DNA of 52,637 nucleotides, taken from positions 1-52,637 of the forward strand of contig JAGGXZ010000160.1 in assembly GCA_021162805.1 (NCBI GenBank), read 5' to 3'. The DNA comes from Candidatus Poribacteria bacterium (GTDB lineage Bacteria > Poribacteria > WGA-4E > B28-G17). The translations under genes were made by a program, and so were the position numbers. This document shows positions 1 to 7,218 of this stretch, in pieces; position 1 is the first letter of the stretch, and every line of letters begins with the position of its first letter. Under the pieces are notes generated by a model. It did not search any database. It was not told where the DNA came from and was given only the letters and a program-made list of their open reading frames with translations.

Positions 1-2
1 GT

Positions 3-82
3 AAACGCTTGTTTCATGCGCCTCTGTGAGATCGGATGATAATCAGGTCCGGTGTCCGTAAAACAGCATGAAGCGAGCGTTT
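3..82. repeat. 17-bp imperfect inverted repeat with 46-nt loop
   Basis: The arm at 3-19 (starting AAACGCTTG) pairs with the arm at 66-82 (ending GAGCGTTT). Fifteen of 17 positions are Watson-Crick and the other two would be G-U in RNA. It could be a structured RNA, or one end of a repeat element cut by the window edge. No T-run follows, so it does not look like a simple terminator. Confidence 0.5.
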
Positions 83-226
83 CTACCGAAGACAAACCCG
101 GTTCGGACGAAAAGTGCAAAACTATAGGGTATAAAATATATCACGGTTGAGGGATGATGTCAATTGATGACCAGCTCGCGCTTATGCACCCCGGTTTTTC
201 AGATTGATTTGTGTTATAATTAATAG

Positions 227-408
227 CGCTCATATTATCGTTAAGTGTAGCGGAGATCCGAGGAGGTCAGAAGAGCCTATTTCTCAGAGTTGGGAGGAGA
301 CAGGTAACAGGAAGCAGGAGGCAGGGAAAAATCTATATCCTTGTCTCCTGTTTCCTGCCTCCTGTCTCCTATCGGTGATACCGCTACACTCAAAGGAAAT
401 TTGAGCGT
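227..408. mobile_element. MITE-like element with terminal inverted repeats and possible 7-bp target duplication
   Basis: The ends form a gapped inverted repeat: CGCTCA (227-232) matches TGAGCG (402-407), and AGTGTAGCGG (244-253) matches CCGCTACACT (381-390). TTAATAG directly precedes the element (220-226) and recurs just after it (409-415), as expected for a target-site duplication. The core is a hairpin of degenerate CAGG-type heptamers (about 295-326 and 345-370), with AGGAGACAGG at 295-304 pairing perfectly with CCTGTCTCCT at 361-370. There is no transposase, so it would be non-autonomous. A related terminal repeat occurs at 34686-34709. Confidence 0.6.
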
Positions 409-524
409 TTAATAGAGGTGATTCAGGATAGGGAAGGCAGTTGAAAAGGTTATGCCTAATCCCAGGTCGCCGGATATGCCGATGGCCGAGATACTCACAG
501 CGACTATAACGAGGAGGATGTGAG

Positions 525-1169
525 ATGGCAATTCTCAAGGATAGGGATCGTGAGACATTGCTGAGGGAATTTGAAAAACTCACCGGTAAGGTCAAGATCC
601 TCTATTTCACTCAAGAGTTCGAGTGTGAGTTCTGTGAGATAACGGGCAATCTGTTGAGGGAGGTGGCGGATCTTTCGGATAAAATCGATCTGGAGGTATA
701 TGACTTCCAGAAAGATCAGGATAAGGTTGAAAGCTACGGAATAGATAAGATCCCAGCCGTGGTCGTTGAAGGTGAGAGGGATTACGGCATCAGGTTCTTC
801 GGCGTGCCCACCGGATACGAGTTCGCCTCGCTGATCGAGGATATATTGCTCGTTTCGAGGGGCGATCCCGGCCTTTCGCCCAAAACCCTGGAGCAGATAT
901 CGGGGATCGACAAGCCGGTTCACATCCAGGTTTTCATAACGCAGACCTGTCCCTACTGCCCGCGGGCGGTGATCCTGGCCCATAAACTCGCCATGGCTTC
1001 AGATCTTATAAGGGCCGATATGGTCGGGGCGATAGAGTTTCCGCACCTTGCCAACAGATATCGGGTCTTCGGCGTGCCGAAGATCGTCGTGAACGAGGAA
1101 CATAGCTTTGAAGGGGCGCTTCCCGAACCCCTTTTCGTGGCGGAGGTGTTGAAAGGGATTGGACGATAA
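525..1169 (+). CDS. Glutaredoxin-like protein disulfide oxidoreductase (two thioredoxin folds)
   Basis: The product is a 214-residue cytosolic dithiol/disulfide oxidoreductase of the type known from thermophilic archaea and bacteria (PDO, TIGR02187-like). It has two thioredoxin-fold halves. The N-terminal half carries a CEFC motif at residues 34-37 with the cis-proline of IPA at residue 77. The C-terminal half carries a canonical CPYC motif at 142-145 followed by a GVPK cis-proline segment. Both CxxC sites are intact, so both halves could be redox active. The ATG follows a strong GAGGAGG ribosome site. The last 11 nt overlap the RibD gene, suggesting translational coupling though no functional link is known. 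The family is well recognised; its partner (thioredoxin reductase-like or other) is not in the window. Confidence 0.9.
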   Translation: MAILKDRDRETLLREFEKLTGKVKILYFTQEFECEFCEITGNLLREVADLSDKIDLEVYDFQKDQDKVESYGIDKIPAVVVEGERDYGIRFFGVPTGYEFASLIEDILLVSRGDPGLSPKTLEQISGIDKPVHIQVFITQTCPYCPRAVILAHKLAMASDLIRADMVGAIEFPHLANRYRVFGVPKIVVNEEHSFEGALPEPLFVAEVLKGIGR

Positions 1170-2268
1170 GGACCGGATTTTCATGAAAAAGGCGCTGGAG
1201 CTGGCCGCGAGGGCCAGAGGCCGAACCAGCCCCAATCCGATGGTCGGCGCTGTCATCGTCAAGGACGGCTGTATCGTCGGGGAGGGATATCACGAGAGGG
1301 CGGGTCTGCCGCATGCCGAGGTGGTGGCACTGGAACAGGCAGGCGAGCTGGCGAAAGGAGCAACGCTCTACGTCACCTTAGAGCCCTGCTGTCACTGGGG
1401 CAGGACCCCGCCGTGCACGAGGGCCATCATCCGATCGGGCATAAAAAAGGTGATCGTCGCCACGCTCGATCCCAACCCCCTTGTCTCCGGAAAAGGGGTG
1501 GATGAGCTGCGACGAAACGGGATCGAGGTGGAGATCGGCCTGATGGAGGAGGAGGCTCGGAAACTCAACGAGTTCTTCTTCAAGCACATCACCACGGGTT
1601 TACCCTTCGTCATACTCAAGATCGCCATGAGCCTTGACGGGAAGATCGCAACCGCCACGGGTGAATCCCGATGGATAACCTCTCCCCAATCGAGAAGGAT
1701 GGTGCATGGGCTCCGGGATCAGGTCGATGCCGTGATGGTCGGGATCGGGACCGTCCTGAAGGACGATCCCCAGCTGACGACAAGGCTGCCGGAGGGAGAG
1801 GGAAAGGATCCGATCCGCGTCATCTTGGACTCATACGCTCGAACGCCCCCAACCGCCAGGGTGATAAACCCCCGTAGCTCCGCCCCCACGATCATCGCCA
1901 CAACCACGAAGGCCGATGGAGGAAAGATAAAGGCGTTGCGTGAGGCAGGCGCCGAGGTGGTGATCCTCAATGAGGATGAAGAGGGCAGGGTCGATCTGAA
2001 ATCGCTTATGGAGTATCTCGGCGGAAGGTCTATCCAGAGCCTGCTGGTGGAGGGCGGATCAGAGGTGGCGGGCTCGATGCTCATGAAGGGGTTCGTGGAT
2101 AAGGTGATGTTCTTCATCGCCCCGAAGATAATCGGCGGCGCGGATGCGCCGACGCCGATCGGGGGAATGGGCGTCCGAAGGCTTTCTGAGGCCATCACAC
2201 TTAAGGAGGTCGAGGTGAAAAGGATCGGACCGGATATACTGATACAGGGGTATGTAGAGCGATGTTGA
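1159..2268 (+). CDS. ribD: Bifunctional riboflavin biosynthesis deaminase/reductase RibD
   Basis: The protein deaminates the pyrimidine product of GTP cyclohydrolase II and then reduces its ribosyl side chain, two steps of riboflavin synthesis. The N-terminal deaminase domain (about residues 5-145) has the zinc site HAE at 52-54 and PCC...PPC with ligands C77 and C86. The C-terminal reductase domain (about 150-369) has the ALSLDGK-like segment, here MSLDGKIA, and LLVEGGSEVAG. The length of 369 is normal for the family. A TTG start at 1159 gives the usual N-terminus (residues 9-16 MKKALELA) after an AAAGGG ribosome site; ATG at residue 9 is the alternative. No other rib gene and no FMN-riboswitch-like leader are visible, so the pathway is split in this genome. 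Confidence 0.95.
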   Translation: MDDKDRIFMKKALELAARARGRTSPNPMVGAVIVKDGCIVGEGYHERAGLPHAEVVALEQAGELAKGATLYVTLEPCCHWGRTPPCTRAIIRSGIKKVIVATLDPNPLVSGKGVDELRRNGIEVEIGLMEEEARKLNEFFFKHITTGLPFVILKIAMSLDGKIATATGESRWITSPQSRRMVHGLRDQVDAVMVGIGTVLKDDPQLTTRLPEGEGKDPIRVILDSYARTPPTARVINPRSSAPTIIATTTKADGGKIKALREAGAEVVILNEDEEGRVDLKSLMEYLGGRSIQSLLVEGGSEVAGSMLMKGFVDKVMFFIAPKIIGGADAPTPIGGMGVRRLSEAITLKEVEVKRIGPDILIQGYVERC

Positions 2269-3614
2269 TCGTAACCCTCCTTTGGCTCATCATGACATCG
2301 CCCCGGGAGTTCCCTATCTGCGACGCGCCGGGGGATCAGCTTTTCCCCTCAGCGGTGCTGGGCGAGGACGGGATGATCCTCATCTGGCTCGACGGCAGGG
2401 AGGGGAAGCCGACCCTCTTCGCACAGAAGATCGATCGAGAGGGGAGAAAACTCTGGAGGGAGGACGTTCCCCTTTGCAGATCGGGTGGGAAACTGTTCGC
2501 GCCACAGGCCGTCGCAGATGGATCAGGTGGAGCTATAGTTGTCTGGGTTGAGCTGAGAGGTAGGGACAAGGATATCTATGCCCAGAGGATCTCCGGCGAT
2601 GGAAAGCTGTTGTGGGGTGAAAAGGGTAAACCGGTGTGCGTCGAGAAGGGGACACAGGATAACCTCATCCTGATCCCGGACGGGAGCGGCGGGGCGATCG
2701 TCGCATGGGAGGACTGGCGTAACGGCAATCAGGACATCTACGCCCAGAGGATCTCACACGAGGGCGATCCGGTCTGGAGCGAAAACGGCGTGCCGGTCTG
2801 CACTACCGCTGGAGGTCAATACGATCCCTTCTCGGCAGCGGACGAAGAGGGCGGAGCGGTGGTCGTGTGGTGGGATATCGCGGGGGATAGATGGGATATC
2901 AGAGCGCAGAGGATATCGAAGAGGGGTGAGAGGATGTGGGACCCCGAAGGGGTGCCGGTCTGCAGGGCGGCCGGTGGCAGAGGATCGCCCAGGGTGATCT
3001 CGGACGGTTCCGGCGGAGCCTTCGTCGTATGGGTGGATTACCGACGGGATAACGGCACTTTCAGAAACGGCGATATCTACGCCCAACACCTCGGTCCTGA
3101 CGGGAGGATGTTGTGGGACGGGGGAGGGGTGGCGGTATGTGACGCTGACGGGAATCAACAGTCACCTATCGCCGTAAACGACGGCTCAGGCGGAATGGTC
3201 GTCGCCTGGTGGGACGAGAGGGACGTATATGCTGACGTCTACGCCCAGCACCTCGACGGCGATGGGAGGATACTCTGGGAGCAAAACGGCAAGCCGATAT
3301 GTCAGGCTAGGGGAGTGCAGAAGGACGTGCATATAGTCCCCGCAGGAGATGATAAAACGGCGATATTCTGGAGGGATTTCAGGGAGGATTACGAGTTCCA
3401 GCCGGGGGATTTCATATTCGCCCAGTGTCTGAGCTTGAGTGATGGCAAGATCGGATTTCAACCTGACGGAATCCCCGTTACCAAATCCCCGGGCGAGAAA
3501 CCGCTCCTCTCAGCGGCGTATGACGGGAAGGGATGGCTGCTTTTCGTCTGGAGCGCTAAGGTGAAGGAGGATAGCGATATCTTCGGAAGATGGCTCGACG
3601 TGAGAGCGAGGTGA
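2262..3614 (+). CDS. Exported beta-propeller-like protein with about eight repeats
   Basis: The 450-residue protein begins with a short hydrophobic segment that may be an export signal. Almost all of the rest is about eight repeats of 50-58 residues. Each follows a pattern of D-G-S-G-G, then a V-V-W strand, an aspartate-rich turn, D-I-Y-A-Q-R and L-W, and ends in P-V-C. One cysteine ends most repeats. Such repeats suggest a beta-propeller, as in secreted proteins of Bacteroidota-like and candidate-phylum bacteria. No catalytic motif is visible, so the role is unknown and a binding or structural role is plausible. The ATG overlaps the end of ribD, and the stop lies 2 nt before the next ATG, so it is part of the operon. 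Confidence 0.75.
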   Translation: MLIVTLLWLIMTSPREFPICDAPGDQLFPSAVLGEDGMILIWLDGREGKPTLFAQKIDREGRKLWREDVPLCRSGGKLFAPQAVADGSGGAIVVWVELRGRDKDIYAQRISGDGKLLWGEKGKPVCVEKGTQDNLILIPDGSGGAIVAWEDWRNGNQDIYAQRISHEGDPVWSENGVPVCTTAGGQYDPFSAADEEGGAVVVWWDIAGDRWDIRAQRISKRGERMWDPEGVPVCRAAGGRGSPRVISDGSGGAFVVWVDYRRDNGTFRNGDIYAQHLGPDGRMLWDGGGVAVCDADGNQQSPIAVNDGSGGMVVAWWDERDVYADVYAQHLDGDGRILWEQNGKPICQARGVQKDVHIVPAGDDKTAIFWRDFREDYEFQPGDFIFAQCLSLSDGKIGFQPDGIPVTKSPGEKPLLSAAYDGKGWLLFVWSAKVKEDSDIFGRWLDVRAR

Positions 3615-3616
3615 AG

Positions 3617-6343
3617 ATGCGTTCAACGTTCCAACGTTTAACGTTCAACGTTCACAGGATATTGCTCGTTTTTGTCCTTCTGACGAGCGGATGTAATCCC
3701 CTCTTCTGGCGGGAAGCCCCGAAACCCATCATCGATAAGGAAACGCTTGATCTCATCGGCCGATACTCGTCTCAGGCGCAAAAAGCGGCCAGCTCCGGCG
3801 ATCTCAAACGGGCTGAGGAGCTGTATATGCGAGCGCTTGTCCTCAACCCGAACTCCGCCGAGCTTCACGCCAAGCTCGCCGGGATCTACGTCGCCCGAGA
3901 TGAGATCGAGAAGGCGATAGATGAATTCCAGAGATCTCTCACCCTTGACCCCTCGAACGTCCCAAACAGAAATTACCTCGGCTTTCTCTACGAAAAGCTG
4001 GGCAGATACCGACGGGCGGCCGAGGAATACGAAAGCGCCCTTGAGGTGAATCCGAAAAACCTCTATGCCCTCATCCACCTCGGTCTTGCCTATAGACAAC
4101 AGAGGAGGCTGCTTGAGGCGGAGGCCGTGCTTAAAACGGCGGCCAACTTAGACCCCGAATGCAGGAATCCCGACAGCCAAAACCTCTATAACTACCTCGG
4201 GCTGGTCTACCAGGACATGGGCAAATATGATAAGGCGATCGAGGCGTACAAAAAATCGATCCGGATCTCCCCGAAAGATACCTGGGCGCATAATCAGCTT
4301 GGAACCCTGTATGAGGCGTTGGGAAGGCTTTATGAGGCTCAGATGGAGTTCCTGGAGACGCTGAAATACGATCCCCAAAACGCCTTTGCGCTGGCAAGGC
4401 TGAGCGAGATCCAGCAAAAGGTTATAGCCGGCAGGATAAACGTTCAGCCGGTGGAGATCTCGCCCGCCGATGTCAGTTCCATCCTGAAGGGTGCACCATC
4501 GTCGGCCGATTACCCGGAGGCGGATGCCGTCGTGCTGCTCAATAAGTTCAGTCAAGAGGTGGGGAAAAACGGTCTCTCCCGATTTACCGTCCATCAGATC
4601 ATCAAGATCCTCACCTGGCGCGGCGCCCGGAGATATGGACAGGTGGCGATCCCGTTCAACAGAAGATACCAGAACATAGGCGTCAACGTCGCAAAGACAT
4701 ACCTGCCCGACGGGACGATCCTCAAACCCGCAGATGATGCCTTCACGGACGTAACCCCCCCAGGGCTGACCGAGTTCAACCTCTTCTCGGACATGATGTG
4801 GAAGGTGATCACCATGCCGGGCGTAGCTCCGGGGGCGGTGATAGAGTATGAGGCGACCATAGAGGACATAAGGGGAAATCTGGTCAAGGGGAAGGTATGG
4901 TTCTGGGGAGGGATGAGCTTCCAGGGATATGACCCGATACTCAGATCGGAATACGACCTGAAGGTGCCCGATGGACAGCATATCTTCTGGAAATCCTATA
5001 ACTGCGAGCTGAAACCCGATGTCAGGAGGGATAAAGGTTTCACCGTTTACACCTGGCGGTACGGCCGAAGCCAAGGCCTGAGGGATGAGCCCGGGATGCC
5101 GCCGACTGAGGAGATCGTCCCACGATTCAGCTTCTCATCGATAAAAAGCTGGGACGAGGTGGCGGGGTGGTTTAACGGCCTCATATCCGAAAAGAGGAAA
5201 CCCGGGCCCCAGATCGTCCAGAAGGTCGAGGAGCTGACCGCCGGGATGGAGGACGAGGAGGAGAAGATCAGGGCGATATACGATTTCGTCGCCTCGAAGA
5301 TACGTTACGTCGGGCTTGAGCTCGGCGAAGGGGTATATCAGCCTCATTCGGCAGGGGACGTGCTCGAAAACGGATATGGGGATTGTAAGGATAAGGTCGT
5401 CCTGATCCTGGCGATGCTGGATGTCATAGGGGTTAAGGGATACCCCGCCATGCTCAACCCCCGTCCCGGCGCCGATGCGGACGAATCCCTTCCCTCTCCC
5501 GGTCAGTTCGGCCATCTTATCGCCGTCCTCCCCCGGGAGAGCGGTTATCTCTGGCTCGATCCTACGGCCGAGACCTGTCCATACGGCGATCTGCCCTTCG
5601 CCGATCAGGGACGAAAGGCCTTTGTGATCAAGAGGGACGGAAGGTGGGAGTTCGCCGCGACCCCCATCTTCCCCGCCGAGCGAAACCTCTTGAGCTTCAA
5701 ATGTCTGCTGAAGCTGATGCCCGATGGAGCCATTAAGGGTAGGGAGATCATCTCCTCAAGCGGCCAACAGGCCATGATCCAGAGGCTGGCTTATAGATAC
5801 ATACCGGAACACAGGCTGAGGGAGTTCCTACAGATGGATCTGGCGACCAGATATCCGGGGGCGAAGGTGGAGAAGGTTAAGACGAGTGATCCACATGAGA
5901 TGCAGGATCCGTTCGAGGTGAACATATCCTTTTCGGCCCCTCAATACCCCATTCGCTCGGACGGCTCCTTCACCCTGACCATGCCGGGATATAGGTTTTC
6001 GGATATGGCGGCGATGGTGGCTAAAGAGAAAAGGAGGTACAGCCTCGATCTGGGTTATCCCTCCATCTATGAGAGGGAGGTGAAGATCGCCCTGCCGCGA
6101 GGGTTCGAGCCGAAGGATCTGCCCGATCCGATCTCGCTTGAAAACGATCTGGGCCGATTTGAAAGGGCTATCCAGAGGGTCGAGGGCAGCCTGGTATACC
6201 GGATGAGATTTGAGCTCGATGAGAGCATCGTGAACCCTCAAAAGTATCGTGAGGCCAAAGATCTGATTGAGACGCTCGCTCGCGAGGACAGAGTTGCTAT
6301 CCTCATCAGGCGAACCGGATGGAAGGAGGCAAAGGCGCGATGA
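3617..6343 (+). CDS. TPR / DUF3857 / transglutaminase-like lipoprotein
   Basis: This is a 908-residue envelope protein. A signal peptide (residues 1-25) ends in LTSGC, making C26 a likely lipid anchor. Residues about 45-265 are TPR units, followed by a DUF3857 domain (about 290-480) and a transglutaminase-like domain with an intact triad: C590 in GDCKDK, H633 in FGHL and D648 in WLDP. Families of this architecture are common in Gram-negative bacteria, but the substrate is unknown. The start at 3617 is preferred over 3590 because GAGGTGA lies immediately upstream and the signal peptide then starts normally. Unusually, the first ten or so codons are written in a degenerate GTTCAAC-type heptamer repeat. 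It is coupled with the next gene (ATGA overlap). Confidence 0.85.
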   Translation: MRSTFQRLTFNVHRILLVFVLLTSGCNPLFWREAPKPIIDKETLDLIGRYSSQAQKAASSGDLKRAEELYMRALVLNPNSAELHAKLAGIYVARDEIEKAIDEFQRSLTLDPSNVPNRNYLGFLYEKLGRYRRAAEEYESALEVNPKNLYALIHLGLAYRQQRRLLEAEAVLKTAANLDPECRNPDSQNLYNYLGLVYQDMGKYDKAIEAYKKSIRISPKDTWAHNQLGTLYEALGRLYEAQMEFLETLKYDPQNAFALARLSEIQQKVIAGRINVQPVEISPADVSSILKGAPSSADYPEADAVVLLNKFSQEVGKNGLSRFTVHQIIKILTWRGARRYGQVAIPFNRRYQNIGVNVAKTYLPDGTILKPADDAFTDVTPPGLTEFNLFSDMMWKVITMPGVAPGAVIEYEATIEDIRGNLVKGKVWFWGGMSFQGYDPILRSEYDLKVPDGQHIFWKSYNCELKPDVRRDKGFTVYTWRYGRSQGLRDEPGMPPTEEIVPRFSFSSIKSWDEVAGWFNGLISEKRKPGPQIVQKVEELTAGMEDEEEKIRAIYDFVASKIRYVGLELGEGVYQPHSAGDVLENGYGDCKDKVVLILAMLDVIGVKGYPAMLNPRPGADADESLPSPGQFGHLIAVLPRESGYLWLDPTAETCPYGDLPFADQGRKAFVIKRDGRWEFAATPIFPAERNLLSFKCLLKLMPDGAIKGREIISSSGQQAMIQRLAYRYIPEHRLREFLQMDLATRYPGAKVEKVKTSDPHEMQDPFEVNISFSAPQYPIRSDGSFTLTMPGYRFSDMAAMVAKEKRRYSLDLGYPSIYEREVKIALPRGFEPKDLPDPISLENDLGRFERAIQRVEGSLVYRMRFELDESIVNPQKYREAKDLIETLAREDRVAILIRRTGWKEAKAR
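3619..3655 (+). repeat. Degenerate heptamer repeat (GTTCAAC type)
   Basis: About five consecutive units of GTTCAAC, GTTCCAAC, GTTTAAC, GTTCAAC and GTTCACA run from the start codon into the signal-peptide coding region of the DUF3857 lipoprotein. The same heptamer family, in the opposite orientation, lies at 42422-42450. It resembles the short tandemly repeated repetitive (STRR) sequences known from cyanobacteria. Confidence 0.7.
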
Positions 6344-7218
6344 GGACGATCATGATCATCATCCTCCTGATATCCCCCGTCCAGACGGCTATAGGAGGCT
6401 GGGATTCGGTGGAGGAGGAGAAGCTGTTCCGATTTGCCAACTCCCTCTTCAAGGAGGGGGAATACAGGGCCGCGCTGGCGGAGTATAAGCGGCTCATCTT
6501 CCTTTACCCGAAGGGCGATCGGGTTGATGAGGCCCGTTACCGTATAGGGGCGTGCTATCAGAACCTGGAGTTGTACCATAACGCCATAGCGGCCTATGAG
6601 GCATATCTGGCGAGATATCCGAGATCGCCTTTGAGGGAACGGGCCAAGCTCAACATAGCGGAGTGTTATCTGCTGGCAAGAGAGAGGAAGGAGGCGAAGA
6701 GGAGGTTCGAGTTCCTGATCTCAAGCGCGGATGACGAGGTGGCGATCAGGGCGAGGTTTCTCCTGGGGCTGATGAGCGTCGAGGAGGAGGACTGGTCTGA
6801 GGCGATCAGATGGTTTCGTTCCATAATGAAGTTGTATCCCCACTCCGATCAGGCTTCCTTGGCGGGAAGCATGTACGATCTGGCACAGCGCGGCGCATCG
6901 CTTAAGAAACGATCTCCGCTCAAGGCCGCCTTGATCTCGGCGCTGTTGCCGGGGGTAGGCCAGATATACGGCGGAAACCTCTCAAGAGGGCTCAAATTCG
7001 CCGCCGTTTTCGGCCTGTCAACCGTAAGTAGCATTCGCTACGCTAGAGAGGGACACACGGCCCTTGCTGTCCATATGGGGCTGTTGGCGGGGGCGATATA
7101 CCTGTGGAACATCAGAGACGCATCGGACGTCGCTAAGGAGAGCAATCTGTTCTCGCGATCCATCATTCTCAAGCGCATGAGAGATCAAATAGAGAAGGCG
7201 GGCGCCTTTAAACGATGA
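6340..7218 (+). CDS. Exported TPR protein with C-terminal DUF5683-like membrane domain
   Basis: The 292-residue product starts with a hydrophobic signal or anchor (residues 3-20). TPR units follow (about 25-190), of the type in BamD/YbgF-like proteins, with phrases such as YPKGDRVDEARYRIG. The C-terminal part (about 200-275) has LLPGVGQIYGGN and two hydrophobic segments, a pattern typical of DUF5683-like small membrane domains. ATG at 6340 is preferred to ATG at 6319 because GGAAGGAGG lies at the right distance and the start overlaps the previous stop (ATGA). The protein is probably inserted in a membrane with the TPRs in the periplasm. The function is unknown; neighbours point to envelope or cell-wall work. 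Confidence 0.75.
   Translation: MRTIMIIILLISPVQTAIGGWDSVEEEKLFRFANSLFKEGEYRAALAEYKRLIFLYPKGDRVDEARYRIGACYQNLELYHNAIAAYEAYLARYPRSPLRERAKLNIAECYLLARERKEAKRRFEFLISSADDEVAIRARFLLGLMSVEEEDWSEAIRWFRSIMKLYPHSDQASLAGSMYDLAQRGASLKKRSPLKAALISALLPGVGQIYGGNLSRGLKFAAVFGLSTVSSIRYAREGHTALAVHMGLLAGAIYLWNIRDASDVAKESNLFSRSIILKRMRDQIEKAGAFKR

Larger units (their letters stand above)
1..524. other. Intergenic region upstream of the disulfide oxidoreductase
   Basis: I see no convincing gene here. The region holds a long imperfect inverted repeat at 3-82 and a MITE-like element at about 227-408 (listed separately). A TATAAT hexamer lies at 215-220, but nothing resembling a -35 box sits 16-18 bp upstream of it. 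Short open frames across 204-404 (+) and 284-595 (-) are translations of the repeat element and of the antisense strand, so they are not called as genes. Confidence 0.6.

Noticed and set aside
215-220. TATAAT as promoter of the disulfide oxidoreductase gene
   Set aside because: There is no -35 box at a sensible distance, and it lies 305 nt from the start with a repeat element in between.
204-404. Open frame of 66 codons
   Set aside because: It translates the inverted-repeat element at 227-408 and has no ribosome site or recognisable protein features.
284-595. Minus-strand open frame of 103 codons
   Set aside because: It covers the antisense of the same repeat element and the start of the disulfide oxidoreductase gene.
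1000-1170. FMN riboswitch before ribD
   Set aside because: The upstream sequence is the coding end of the disulfide oxidoreductase, with no RFN-like conserved blocks.
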